Made by a program: the position numbers and the translations under genes. Below are positions 9,159 through 17,157 of a stretch of DNA of 52,559 nucleotides, in pieces; position 1 is the stretch's first letter, and the number at the start of each line of letters is the position of its first letter. The stretch covers positions 1 to 52,559 of the forward strand of contig JASCOI010000011.1 in assembly GCA_029959665.1 (NCBI GenBank), in the 5' to 3' direction. The notes beneath the pieces were generated by a model. It ran no database searches and was not told the DNA's origin. It saw only the letters and a program-made list of their open reading frames with translations. Origin of the DNA: Microbacteriaceae bacterium PS02333. GTDB lineage: Bacteria; Actinomycetota; Actinomycetes; Actinomycetales; Microbacteriaceae.

Positions 9159-9226
9159 GAGCTGAGCTTACGGCGCATCAGGAACGTGAGCTGTACTACA
9201 TGCCGCCACGTCCGTACGGTCGACGT

Positions 9227-10054
9227 GTGACCGCACTCCTCCCCGCTCTCTCCGGCCTCGGCACCGGGCTCGCGCTCATCGTGGCGATCGGCGTGCAGAA
9301 CACGTACCTGCTCCGGCTCGCCGTGAGTGCCCGGCTCCGGGTGGTGGCAGCAGCGGTCGTCGTGTGTGCGGTGTCCGATGCCGTGCTCATCCTCGCCGGG
9401 GTGCTCGGCGTGGGCGCGGTGGTCGAGCGGTTCCCGGTGGCGCTCGTCGTGATCCGGTTCGTGGGCGCGGCGTTCCTGTTGACCTACGGCGTGCTGGCCG
9501 CGCGTCGGGCGTTGCGGCCGTCGGGGGATGCGATCCGGGTCGGAGCCGCGGACGACGGGGTCCCGGTGGCGCCGGAGGCGGGGTCCGCCGTGATCGCGCC
9601 CGGTGGTGGGCATCGCGCCCCGGCACATGCGGGCGCGACGGTCGTGGCGGGGCGCGATGCGGCGGTGGACGCGACCACGCGCGCGGCTGGGGCAGCGGGG
9701 CGGACGCGCGCCGAGCCTCCAGGCCGGGCGGACGGAGCGGACGGGGCGGGCCGGCCCGCACCGACCCTGCGTGCCGCGGTGCTGACCATGCTCGTCTTCA
9801 CGTGGGCGAACCCGCACGTGTACCTCGACACGCTCGTGTTCCTCGGGTCCGTCGCGAACCAGCAGGGCGTGGACGACCGCTGGTGGTGGACGATCGGCGC
9901 CGTCGCCGCGAGCTGCCTGTGGTTCGGCGCGCTCGGGTTCGGCGGGCGGCTGCTGCGCCCGCTCTTCGCGAAGCCGATCACGTGGCGGGTGTTCGACGCG
10001 GTGGTCGCCCTCGTGATGCTGGCGTTCGGGGTCGCGCTCCTCGTCGGCGCCTGA
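9227..10054 (+). CDS. lysE: LysE-family basic amino acid exporter
   Basis: This is an inner-membrane exporter of lysine/arginine, 275 residues with GTG 9227 as start. The N-terminal helices (GLALIVAIGVQNTYLLRLAVS) and the conserved TMLVFTWANPHVYLDTLVFLGSVA are LysE hallmarks. Between helices 3 and 4, about residues 99-179 form an Ala/Gly/Arg-rich cytoplasmic insert absent from the usual LysE of about 200-236 residues; part of it is encoded by a dispersed repeat copy at 9701-9728. The start is set by TACGGT (9215-9220) six bases before GTG, which suggests a leaderless transcript; an in-frame ATG at 9200 is possible but lacks a ribosome site. It is divergent from lysG. Confidence 0.92.
   Translation: MTALLPALSGLGTGLALIVAIGVQNTYLLRLAVSARLRVVAAAVVVCAVSDAVLILAGVLGVGAVVERFPVALVVIRFVGAAFLLTYGVLAARRALRPSGDAIRVGAADDGVPVAPEAGSAVIAPGGGHRAPAHAGATVVAGRDAAVDATTRAAGAAGRTRAEPPGRADGADGAGRPAPTLRAAVLTMLVFTWANPHVYLDTLVFLGSVANQQGVDDRWWWTIGAVAASCLWFGALGFGGRLLRPLFAKPITWRVFDAVVALVMLAFGVALLVGA
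9701..9728. repeat. Dispersed repeat, full copy 2 (inside lysE)
   Basis: CGGACGC-NN-GCCGAGCCTCCAGGCCGG lies in frame inside the lysE loop and encodes GRTRAEPPGRAD. It matches the copies at 6491 and 19411 over almost the full 28 bp. Confidence 0.75.
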
Positions 10055-10077
10055 CGCTGCCGGGTCGGCTGGCCGTT

Positions 10078-10139
10078 CGCACAACCAAAAGCAGTCCGCG
10101 CCACGGAAGGTCGCGGCGCGGACTGCTTTTGGTTGTGCG
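10078..10139. terminator. Bidirectional hairpin terminator between lysE and APC permease
   Basis: Perfect 25-bp arms (10078-10102 and 10115-10139) enclose a 12-nt loop. Each arm contains an A4/T4 tract (ACCAAAAGCAG and its complement), so both converging genes could end here. Confidence 0.85.
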
Positions 10140-10204
10140 GGAGCGATCGGTGCCGTGCGCCCGTCGGGGCGCGGCCGCCCGTGCGTGCGTGCGGTGCCGC
10201 GCGA

Positions 10205-11680
10205 CTACTGCAGCCCGCGTCCCACCCGGCTGTGCCGACGGCTGTACCCGAAGTAGACGATGAACCCGATCGCGAGCCAGATCACGAAGCGCAGCCAGGT
10301 CTCGACCTCGAGGTTGAGCATCAGCCAGAAGCACAGCACGGCGGACAGGATCGGCAGCACGGGCGACCACGGCACCCGGAAGGAGCGCGGTGCGTCCGGC
10401 CGGGAGCGACGCAGCACGATGATGCCGATCGACACGAGCACGAACGCGGACAGCGTGCCGATGTTGATCATGCCCTCGAGCTTGTCCACCGCGGTGAACC
10501 CGGCGAGCACCGCGACGACGACGCCCGCGACGACCTGCACCCGGACCGGGGTCTGCGTCTTCGGGTTCGTGACCGAGAACCAGCGGGGCAGGAGCCCGTC
10601 GCGGCTCATCGAGAACACGATGCGCGACAGGCCGAGGAGCAGCACCATGACCACCGTGGTGAGCCCGATGAGCGACCCGATCGCGATGATGCCGGCCGCC
10701 CACGGGAGCCCGACGAGGTCGAACGCGGTGACGAGCGACGGCGAGTCGGCCGATGCGAGCTGCTTGTAGGACACCATGCCGGTGATCACGACGCTGACGC
10801 CGACGTAGAGCAGGGTCACGATGCCGAGCCCGATGAAGATGCCGCGCGGCAGGGTCTTCTGCGGGTTCTCGGTCTCCTCGGCACTGGTCGCGACGACGTC
10901 GAAGCCGATGAACGCGAAGAACACCAGCGACGCCGCCGCGAGCAGCCCGAACACGCCGTACTGCGCGGGCTCAGAGCCGGTGAACCAGGACACGAGCGAC
11001 TGGGTCCAGACGCTGCCCTCGGGGCCCTTCGTCGGCTGGGCAGGCGGGATGAACGGGGTGAAGTTGGCAGCCTTGACGAAGAAGGCGCCGACCACGATGA
11101 CGAAGACGACGATGGCGACCTTGATGATCGTGATGACGGCCGAGACCCGCGACGACAGCCGGGTGCCGAACGCGAGCAGCACGGTGAAGATCCCGACGAT
11201 CAGGACCGGCCCCCACGTGAAGCCGATCGGGCCGAGTGCGATCGTGCTCGGCAGGTCCACGCCGAACACCTCGAACGCCTGGCTCAGGTAGATGCCCCAG
11301 TACTTCGCGATCACGGCACTCGCGGTCAGCGTCTCGAGGATCAGGTCCCAGCCGACGATCCACGCCAGGAGCTCACCCATCGTGGCGTAGGTGAACGTGT
11401 ACGCGGAGCCGGCGACGGGGATCGTCGAGGCGAACTCGGCGTAGCACATGATCGCCAGGCCACACGTGACGGCGGCGAGGAGGAACGAGATGATGACGCC
11501 GGGTCCCGCGAAGTTCGCCGCGGCGTTCGCACCGACGGAGAAGATCCCGGCACCGACGGCGACCGCGATGCCCATCGCCGCGATGTCGAAGGTCTTCAGC
11601 GATCGCTTGAGCGATCGTCCCTGTTCTTCGGAGTCGGCGAGGGAGGCCTCGATCGACTTCGTGCGGAGCTTCGTTGCCAT
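10205..11680 (-). CDS. APC-family amino acid permease (cationic amino acid transporter type)
   Basis: This is a 491-residue integral membrane transporter with about 12 predicted helices. The start is marked by the family sequence RSLKTFDIAAMGIAVAVGAG, whose GAGIF glycine motif lies in helix 1. The conserved FFAFIGFDVVATSAEETENP stretch and the SRDGLLPRWF loop identify the CAT/YfnA branch of the amino acid-polyamine-organocation superfamily. The start is ATG 11680; no strong ribosome site precedes it. It faces lysE tail-to-tail across a strong hairpin. Opposite flow to LysE (uptake against export of basic amino acids) is a reasonable guess but the substrate is not proven. Confidence 0.92.
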   Translation of the reverse strand: MATKLRTKSIEASLADSEEQGRSLKRSLKTFDIAAMGIAVAVGAGIFSVGANAAANFAGPGVIISFLLAAVTCGLAIMCYAEFASTIPVAGSAYTFTYATMGELLAWIVGWDLILETLTASAVIAKYWGIYLSQAFEVFGVDLPSTIALGPIGFTWGPVLIVGIFTVLLAFGTRLSSRVSAVITIIKVAIVVFVIVVGAFFVKAANFTPFIPPAQPTKGPEGSVWTQSLVSWFTGSEPAQYGVFGLLAAASLVFFAFIGFDVVATSAEETENPQKTLPRGIFIGLGIVTLLYVGVSVVITGMVSYKQLASADSPSLVTAFDLVGLPWAAGIIAIGSLIGLTTVVMVLLLGLSRIVFSMSRDGLLPRWFSVTNPKTQTPVRVQVVAGVVVAVLAGFTAVDKLEGMINIGTLSAFVLVSIGIIVLRRSRPDAPRSFRVPWSPVLPILSAVLCFWLMLNLEVETWLRFVIWLAIGFIVYFGYSRRHSRVGRGLQ

Positions 11681-11740
11681 GGGGTGGATCCCGTCATCGG
11701 CTGGCGGTGGACCCCGGAAGGGTACTGGTGTACCACCCCG

Positions 11741-11755
11741 GCACGCAAAGCGTGC
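11741..11755. repeat. Small hairpin upstream of the APC permease
   Basis: GCACGC-AAA-GCGTGC (11741-11755) and GGTAC-N4-GTACC (11721-11734) lie side by side in the 115-bp gap before the permease start. A partial dispersed repeat, CCGAGCCTCCAGC on the minus strand, is at 11781-11793. Their role is unknown; they could be operator or leader structure. Confidence 0.4.
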
Positions 11756-11795
11756 GACGGCGGGTGGCTGGCTGTGTCGGGCTGGAGGCTCGGTG

Positions 11796-12671
11796 TCAGT
11801 CCGCCGCGCGGCGCCAGTCCGCCAGGTACCGGGCACCCGCCTCGTCGTGGATCACGCCGTCGGGTGCGGTGAGCACGGGGTACGGCGTCGCGGGGACACC
11901 GTCGGACGGACGGACGTCGACGTGCGCCACCTCGTGGCCGTTCGCGTGCAGCCAGTCCGCCATCGCGTAGTCGCTCCGCGAGTCGCCCATCGTGCGCCAC
12001 GCGACGGGCAGGTCGCCGTCCTCGGCCAGGAGTTCGAGAGAACGCTCGGCCCCCATGTCCTTGCCGCTGCGGTCCGACTCGACGTCGGTGGAGATGATCG
12101 TCGGGTCGATGCGCCACTGCACGGAGCCGTCGGCCGCCGGACGGACGTCGTCGAGGCGGCGGACCCCGAGTCCACGACGCTGCAGTGCCGCCATCGCCCG
12201 CTCGTCGAACTCCGGCTGGCGGGCCAGGTACGTGGCGTTCGGGACCTCGACGCGCTGCTCGATCGACACCATCGCCCGCTTCGTCTCGTCGAAGAAGACC
12301 AGGTCGGCGTAGTCGCTCCTGACGAGCTCGCGCATCTCGTCCGCGTAGTCGCGGGGCAGCGCGAGGTCCTCGGCGACCGTGATGTCGCCCATGCCGTCCT
12401 CGTACTGCGGGCCGATCGAGCACCACACGGCACCCTTCTCGCACACCGCGTGCACGCGACCACCTGGAGCGAGACCGCCGGCGAGCAGGGGCTTCACGAC
12501 CTGCTCACGGATGAACGCGTCACTGCGACCGGTGTTGAACACCACGGGGATACCCTCTGCGGCGAGCGCGATCAGGTCGTCGACGATGCTGGGGATCGCG
12601 ATGGTGCGGGAGACGGGACTGGCGATGGGGCCGTCGACGTCCAGCAGGAGTCCGAGTCGTGGTGCGCTCAC
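11796..12671 (-). CDS. HAD-superfamily hydrolase
   Basis: This is a 291-residue phosphatase-like protein of the haloacid dehalogenase superfamily. The N-terminus has the catalytic LLLDVDG motif (Asp11, Asp13), then VVFNTGRS as motif II. The C-terminal TMGDSRSDYAMADW supplies the metal-binding acids of motif IV. The overall plan resembles the Cof/sucrose-phosphatase branch, and the substrate is unknown. GTG 12671 is chosen because GGGGGAGGAT lies about 6 nt upstream. The next gene upstream on the same strand (alpha/beta hydrolase) ends 20 bp away, so they are probably co-transcribed. Confidence 0.88.
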   Translation of the reverse strand: MSAPRLGLLLDVDGPIASPVSRTIAIPSIVDDLIALAAEGIPVVFNTGRSDAFIREQVVKPLLAGGLAPGGRVHAVCEKGAVWCSIGPQYEDGMGDITVAEDLALPRDYADEMRELVRSDYADLVFFDETKRAMVSIEQRVEVPNATYLARQPEFDERAMAALQRRGLGVRRLDDVRPAADGSVQWRIDPTIISTDVESDRSGKDMGAERSLELLAEDGDLPVAWRTMGDSRSDYAMADWLHANGHEVAHVDVRPSDGVPATPYPVLTAPDGVIHDEAGARYLADWRRAAD

Positions 12672-12691
12672 CCGACCATCCTCCCCCACGT

Positions 12692-13501
12692 TCAGCGCTG
12701 CAGTGCCCCGACCCGGGTGAGGAGCCCCTGGAGCGTGGCGGCATCCGGCGAGTGGTCCTGCCCGGGAACCACCACGAGTTCCGATCCCGGGATGGCCTCG
12801 GCGGTGGCCCGGGCGGCGAGGCCGAGCCACCCGGCGCTGTCGGTACCGGAGCCGACGACGACCGGGACCCCGACGGCGGACAGCGTCCGTTCCGGGATCG
12901 CGAGGCCGTTCAGCATCCGGACGTCGCGGGCGAGAACGTGCGCATCGGCGAGGAAGGTACGCCAGAGCGCCGGCCGCAGGCGGTAGGCGCTGACCTGTCC
13001 CATCGGGAGGCCGAGCACCTGCGCGAGGAACGCCCGGACGGCCGCTGCTCGACGCCCGGCCGCGACGTGCTCGTCCAGGCTGTCGGCGAAGACGACGTCG
13101 TCCGCGTGCGGGTCGACGGTCGCGCGGTACGGCGGTTCCCAGAGCACGGCGGCCTCCACCGGCAACCCGGTGGCGAGGGCGTGCAGGACGACACCGGCGC
13201 CGACGCACACGGCGACGACGGTGACGGGACCCTCCACCGAGTCGACGACGGCACGGAGGTCGTCGACCTCGCGCTCGATCGACCACGGGTCGGTGTCGCC
13301 GCTGTCGCCTCGACCGCGCCGGTCGTAGGTGACCACACGGCGGTCGACCGCGAGCCCCTGCACGACCTCTTCGACGAAGGGCGTCCCGCGGTGGCCGAAC
13401 GCTCCCCCCACGACCACCACCGCCGGACCGGAGCCGGCGTCGGACACCGCGATGCGGGTGCCGTCGGTGGAGACGACCGTACGGTCGACTGATGCGTGCA
13501 T
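12692..13501 (-). CDS. Alpha/beta-fold hydrolase with Cys at the nucleophile elbow
   Basis: This is a 269-residue cytoplasmic alpha/beta hydrolase. Features are the oxyanion region VVVVGGAFGHRG, the strand-4 motif VVTYDRRGRGDS and a lid region rich in Arg and Leu. The candidate acid is in VVVGSGTDS and the catalytic His in PGQDHSPDA. The nucleophile elbow reads AVCVGAG, so residue 99 is Cys where family members usually have Ser, and the first Gly of GxSxG is Ala. This resembles dienelactone-hydrolase chemistry but is otherwise uncommon. GAGGACTCC precedes ATG 13501. The substrate is unknown. Confidence 0.85.
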   Translation of the reverse strand: MHASVDRTVVSTDGTRIAVSDAGSGPAVVVVGGAFGHRGTPFVEEVVQGLAVDRRVVTYDRRGRGDSGDTDPWSIEREVDDLRAVVDSVEGPVTVVAVCVGAGVVLHALATGLPVEAAVLWEPPYRATVDPHADDVVFADSLDEHVAAGRRAAAVRAFLAQVLGLPMGQVSAYRLRPALWRTFLADAHVLARDVRMLNGLAIPERTLSAVGVPVVVGSGTDSAGWLGLAARATAEAIPGSELVVVPGQDHSPDAATLQGLLTRVGALQR

Positions 13502-13580
13502 GGAGTCCTCTGAGGTGGGTCGACGGCGCTGCGTCGGGTCCTCGGGCGGACCGTGCGAGTCGGTTGTCTGCAGTGTCGCA

Positions 13581-13597
13581 GCAATGGTGACCGTTGC
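13581..13597. promoter_or_regulatory. Near-palindrome upstream of the Cys-hydrolase gene
   Basis: GCAATGGTGACCGTTGC is a 17-bp near-palindrome 80 bp upstream of the hydrolase start. On the minus strand TTGCAA followed 16 bp later by GACACT could be its -35/-10, so the palindrome would overlap the promoter. This is weak, layout-based evidence. Confidence 0.35.
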
Positions 13598-13652
13598 AAC
13601 ATCCCACCTTCCGGGGGCAGACAGTTCCGACCCGGAACGGGTCCGGGGTGCG

Positions 13653-13913
13653 TCAGCGGTCTCGGTAGACCTCGCGCCGGTGGGCCGCTGCCACGACGAC
13701 CACGACAAGGCGACCGTCGTCGATGCGGTAGATCACCCGGTAGTCAGCGACGCGCACACGCCACTCCGCGCTGCCGATGAGCTTGCGTGCGGCCGGCGGT
13801 CGGGGTTCCTCGGCCAGGAGCAGGAGGACGCCCTCCACCAGACGCCGGGCGTGTGGTGGGAGTTTCCGGATGGCGCGTCGCGCGTGGGGTTCGACATCGA
13901 CCTCGTAGGTCAT
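13653..13913 (-). CDS. RelE/ParE-family toxin
   Basis: This is an 86-residue toxin of the RelE/ParE superfamily, most like the mRNA-cleaving RelE branch. Typical blocks are visible: RAIRKLPPHARRLVEGVL, the core WRVRVADYRVIYRIDDGRLVVVVV, and the C-terminal HRREVYR with the basic and aromatic residues used in catalysis. The start at 13913 (MTYEVDVE) overlaps the antitoxin stop by 4 bp, so translation is coupled. A longer in-frame start at 13946 would lie inside the antitoxin gene and is unlikely. The pair is a self-contained type II toxin-antitoxin module. Confidence 0.9.
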   Translation of the reverse strand: MTYEVDVEPHARRAIRKLPPHARRLVEGVLLLLAEEPRPPAARKLIGSAEWRVRVADYRVIYRIDDGRLVVVVVAAAHRREVYRDR

Positions 13914-14170
13914 CCGAGCCCGAGTTCGCGCTTGAGGTCCTCCCACTTGACGTTCTCGCCGCCGAGTCGGGCGTTTTCACGCTTCGCTTCTTCCAACGCG
14001 CGGAGGTCATCGAGCTCCTCGGCGTCCTCCATCAGTCGGTCGAGGATGTCAGCGTCCACCACCGCCGCGACCCGCTTGCCGCGACGCGTCAGGTAGACCG
14101 GTTCCTTTCGGGCGTCATCGATGATCGACGCCAGGCGGGTGCGTGCTTCGGAGATCGACACTTCGCTCAC
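13910..14170 (-). CDS. Phd/YefM-family antitoxin
   Basis: This is an 86-residue antitoxin. The N-terminal half (VSISEARTRLASIIDDARKEPVYLTRRGKRVAAVVDADILDRL) is the Phd/YefM DNA-binding fold. The acidic C-terminal tail rich in Glu and Leu would wrap the toxin. The start is GTG 14170; no clear ribosome site is seen. TAGAAT (minus strand, 14179-14184) with the palindrome TCTAGA just upstream may be the -10 and part of an operator. The partner toxin follows with a 4-bp overlap. Confidence 0.88.
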   Translation of the reverse strand: MSEVSISEARTRLASIIDDARKEPVYLTRRGKRVAAVVDADILDRLMEDAEELDDLRALEEAKRENARLGGENVKWEDLKRELGLG

Positions 14171-14207
14171 TCGTACATTCTAGAGCGTTTTGTCCAATAC
14201 AGGCAGG

Positions 14208-14720
14208 TCAGACGAGCGCCGTGGTCCCCACGGATTCCCGCTCGAGCAACGACCGCTTGACGTCGAGCCCCCACGCGAATCCGCCGAGCGAGCCGTCCGA
14301 GCGGAGCACCCGGTGGCACGGCACGAACAGCGCCGGGGCGTTCCGCGCGCACACGCTCGCAGCGGCGCGGACGGCATCGGGCCGGCCCATCGCCGCGGCC
14401 AGCTCGGTGTACGTGAACGTCGAACCGGCGGGGATCTGCCGGAGCTGCCGCCAGCCTTCTGCGAAGAGCTCGGTGCCGAACTGCCGGACCGGGACCTGCA
14501 TGGCGTGCTCGATCTCGCCGGCGTAGAACGCGTCGACGGCATCGGCCGAGGAGACGCTGCCGGCGCGGACGAGTGCCGGTCGGTGGCGGGCGACCACGCG
14601 GGCGACGATGCGCTCCGCGGAGTCCGTCCAGCCGGATGCGAGCACCCGGCCGTCGTCGTCTTCGAGCACCGTGAACGGGCCGTCCGGGGTGTCGAGGGTG
14701 GCGATCACTGCGTCGGTCAT
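14208..14720 (-). CDS. ogt: Methylated-DNA--protein-cysteine methyltransferase
   Basis: This is a 170-residue suicide repair protein that moves the methyl group from O6-methylguanine (or O4-methylthymine) to its own cysteine. The active-site motif FVPCHRVLRSDGSLGGFAWGL is complete, with Cys135 as acceptor. The helix-turn-helix region (FTYTELAAAMGRPDAVRAAASVCARNA) with its Arg finger precedes it. The start (14720) overlaps the stop of the upstream ada-alkA gene by 4 bp, so both alkylation-repair proteins are made together. Confidence 0.95.
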   Translation of the reverse strand: MTDAVIATLDTPDGPFTVLEDDDGRVLASGWTDSAERIVARVVARHRPALVRAGSVSSADAVDAFYAGEIEHAMQVPVRQFGTELFAEGWRQLRQIPAGSTFTYTELAAAMGRPDAVRAAASVCARNAPALFVPCHRVLRSDGSLGGFAWGLDVKRSLLERESVGTTALV

Positions 14721-16267
14721 GGGGTGTCCTTCCGAGGGTCCTGGTGTGCTGCACGGGCGGCGAGGGCCGCGCGGTCGACGATCGGCCGCCAGCAGTGCAT
14801 CGTGAGGTAGCTCCGCCAGGGGGCGACCTGCTCCGACCATAGGGAGAGCTCGCGCGCCGCACCGGGCACCCCCAGCTCCTGTGCACCGTTCCGCACGGCG
14901 AGGTCGGTGTGGAGGAACAAGTCCGGATGGTGCCGGACCCGCAGCGCGACGTAGTCCGCCGTCCACGGCCCGATGCCGCGCACCGCGAGGAGCCCGTTCC
15001 GGAGGTCGTCGAGCGACTGCCCGCCGTCGACGACGAGCGATCCGTCCGCCAACGCCTCGGCGACCCGCAGGATGGTCTGGATCCGGGCCCCCGGCCCCCG
15101 CAGGACCGCTCCGCCGCGGGACGCGATGTCCGCGGCCGAGGGGAAGAGCAGGCCGTCCGACGCGATGGCCGTCGGCACCGGCGTCCCGAGCGCGGCGACG
15201 AGCCGGCTCTGCGCGGTGCGGGCCGCCGCGACCGAGACCTGCTGGCCGATGAGGGTGCGGAACACGACCTCGTGCGCGTCGACCGCGCCGGGCAGCCGGA
15301 TCCCCGGAACCCGTTCGACCGCCGGCACGAGTGTCGGCACCGACGCGAGGACCGAGTCCACAGCGACCGGGTCGGCATCGAGGTCGAACAGTGCCCGCAC
15401 CCGCGCGACCAGCGTGGGCAGGTCGCTGAGGTCCGTGACCCGGACGACCAGGTCGATACCGGTGCCCCGGCCGGCCGCGTCCGGGACCGCAGCCGACGCG
15501 CTGAACCAGCCAGGGCCTCCAGGCAGGGCGACGAGACGACCGTAGGAGGTGACGGTGCCGTCGGCGGACCGGACCACGTGCTCCAACCCGGGGAGCGCGT
15601 GCAGGGCATGCCAGTCGAGCAGTCCCTGCCCGTCGAAGGGCGCGCGAGCCGGCAGGTGCACGTGCAGGCCGCCGTCCGCGACCGGACGGACCCGGCGTCG
15701 GGCGCGGAGCTCCGAAGGGGTGACGGCGAAGACCTCGCGCACGGTGTCGTTGAACTGGCGGACGCTCGCGAACCCGGCCGCGAACGCCACGTCCGCGATC
15801 GGCAGGTCCGACGAGGTGAGCAGCGTCCGCGCGGTCTGCGCACGGTGCGCACGGCTCAGGGCCTTCGGTCCGGCGCCGAGCTCCTCGGTCATGATCCGAC
15901 CGAGGTGCCGCTCCGAGTACCCCACGCGGGCAGCGAGACCGGGGACGCCTTCGCGCTCGACGACGCCGTCGAGCACCAGCCGCATCGCGCGGCCGGCGAC
16001 GTCCTCGCGCAGGTCCCACTCCGGGCTGCCCGGCGTGGCCTCCGGCAGGCACCGCTTGCACGCCCGGAAGCCCGCGAGGTGGGCGGCGGCACTGGTCCGG
16101 TAGAACGTGACACCGGCGGAGCGTGGGGTGCGGGCCGGGCAGCTCGGCCGGCAGTAGATGCCCGTGGAGTGCACGGCGGTCACGAACTGCCCGTCGAACC
16201 GGGCGTCGCGGGACGCCGCGATGCGGTACCGCTCGTCGTGCAGCGGGTCGGGTCCGGTGGCGGTCAT
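14717..16267 (-). CDS. alkA: Ada-AlkA fusion: methyl-sensing regulator and 3-methyladenine glycosylase
   Basis: This is a 516-residue multidomain protein of the adaptive response. Residues 1-80 are the Ada zinc domain with Cys39, Cys43, Cys70 and Cys73 (IYCRPSC, CKRC); methyl transfer to Cys39 would switch on DNA binding. An AraC-type HTH follows (about 100-190, with GYSERHLGRIM and GFASVRQFNDTVREVF). The C-terminal half is AlkA: an N-terminal subdomain, then the helix-hairpin-helix VRGIGPWTADYVALR and the catalytic Asp in HHPDLF. Sensor, activator and glycosylase are thus in one chain, and ogt follows with a 4-bp overlap. Autoregulation by methylation is expected. Confidence 0.95.
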   Translation of the reverse strand: MTATGPDPLHDERYRIAASRDARFDGQFVTAVHSTGIYCRPSCPARTPRSAGVTFYRTSAAAHLAGFRACKRCLPEATPGSPEWDLREDVAGRAMRLVLDGVVEREGVPGLAARVGYSERHLGRIMTEELGAGPKALSRAHRAQTARTLLTSSDLPIADVAFAAGFASVRQFNDTVREVFAVTPSELRARRRVRPVADGGLHVHLPARAPFDGQGLLDWHALHALPGLEHVVRSADGTVTSYGRLVALPGGPGWFSASAAVPDAAGRGTGIDLVVRVTDLSDLPTLVARVRALFDLDADPVAVDSVLASVPTLVPAVERVPGIRLPGAVDAHEVVFRTLIGQQVSVAAARTAQSRLVAALGTPVPTAIASDGLLFPSAADIASRGGAVLRGPGARIQTILRVAEALADGSLVVDGGQSLDDLRNGLLAVRGIGPWTADYVALRVRHHPDLFLHTDLAVRNGAQELGVPGAARELSLWSEQVAPWRSYLTMHCWRPIVDRAALAARAAHQDPRKDTP

Positions 16268-16339
16268 GTGCCAACCCTGGCACGCGCCACCGTCATCGAC
16301 TGGCGGAAATCGGACGCGGCAGCGGCCGGGTGGTCACCA

Positions 16340-16405
16340 TCGGACTGGGCCCACGCCGCCGGTTCCGGGCTGACGCGCCAGCGACAGACCGGCCGTGCCG
16401 GTGGG
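16340..16405 (+). repeat. 62-bp dispersed repeat, copy A
   Basis: Starting at TGGGCCC, this intergenic stretch matches a segment inside kdpB (41341-41408, opposite strand) at about 51 of 62 positions by hand alignment. It lies between ada-alkA and the MOSC gene and contains the upstream alternative GTG (16395) of the latter. Confidence 0.7.
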
Positions 16406-16430
16406 GAGAGGCACGGCTACCGTCGACCAC

Positions 16431-16991
16431 ATGGCTTCCGGTTCCGACGTGGACGCGTCCAGTGCGTTGGGTCACGTCGCGCAGGTCGAGGTCGCGATGC
16501 TCCTCGTGTCGAGACGGCACCGCTACGAGGGACGTCCCGCCGACGGGGCCCTCCCCGCGGACGAGGAGGAGCTGCGCGACCGGATCGAGCTGCGCGCCGG
16601 CCTCGGGATCGTCGGCGACCGGTACTTCGCCGCGCGGGCGCACGTGCACGCGTCGGTCACCGTGATCGGACTCGAGGCGTTGGAGGACGTCGGCCGTTCC
16701 CTCGGCACCACCCTCGACCCCGCGAAGACCCGGCGGAACCTGTACCTGCGCGGCGTCGACGTCGAGGCGTTGCGCGGGGAGCCGTTCTCGCTCGACACCG
16801 GTGACGGCCCCGTGCTGTTCCGCGGGTACCGCCCGGCGAACCCCTGTGCCTGGATGGACCACGAGCTCGCGCCGGGGGCGTTCCGGGCGATGCGCGGGCG
16901 GGGTGGTGTGCGGTGCGACCCGGAGTCCGACGGGGTGCTCACCCTCGGTCCGGCGGTGCTGCGCACGGCGGTCCCCGTCGCGCTGGCATAG
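16431..16991 (+). CDS. MOSC-domain protein
   Basis: This is a 186-residue protein of the MOSC (molybdenum cofactor sulfurase C-terminal) family. The conserved pattern is present: an N-terminal strand with HRYEGRPADG, the FRGYRPANPCAWMDHELAPG region with the family's conserved Cys, and GGVRCDPESDGVL near the end. MOSC proteins bind or transfer sulfur in molybdoenzyme or metal-sulfur chemistry; the partner here is unknown. ATG 16431 follows TACCGT (16418-16423) by 7 nt, suggesting leaderless transcription. GTG 16395 upstream would extend into repeat sequence. Confidence 0.85.
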   Translation: MASGSDVDASSALGHVAQVEVAMLLVSRRHRYEGRPADGALPADEEELRDRIELRAGLGIVGDRYFAARAHVHASVTVIGLEALEDVGRSLGTTLDPAKTRRNLYLRGVDVEALRGEPFSLDTGDGPVLFRGYRPANPCAWMDHELAPGAFRAMRGRGGVRCDPESDGVLTLGPAVLRTAVPVALA

Positions 16992-17065
16992 GTCGTCGGG
17001 GCGCCGGGCGCGGGCCGGGCGTCGGGGCGTCGGTTCGTCGTCGTGTCGGGGCGTCGTCCGGGCAT

Positions 17066-17122
17066 CGAGTGCGCAGAAACGGCGTCCGGCCAGCTCCGGA
17101 GCCCGCCACTTCCGCGCACTCG
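17066..17122. terminator. Imperfect hairpin between MOSC and pfpI-like genes
   Basis: CGAGTGCGC (17066-17074) pairs with GCGCACTCG (17114-17122), with further imperfect pairing inward (AACGGCG/CCGCC, CCGG/CCGG). It lies between convergent genes in a 166-bp gap that also holds degenerate GTCGGGGCGTCG repeats (16993-17055). It is probably a shared terminator. Confidence 0.6.
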
Positions 17123-17157
17123 ACCGGAGATCCGGCGAGCGCCCGCCTCGGGAACCG

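Noticed and set aside
10133..11872. A 579-codon plus-strand frame opposite the APC permease
   Set aside because: It is Asp/Glu/Arg-rich antisense sequence; the permease on the minus strand has clear family motifs.
15512..15527. GGGCCTCCAGGCAGG inside ada-alkA as another dispersed-repeat copy
   Set aside because: Only the ten-base core matches and the encoded PGGPGW appears to be normal AlkA sequence.
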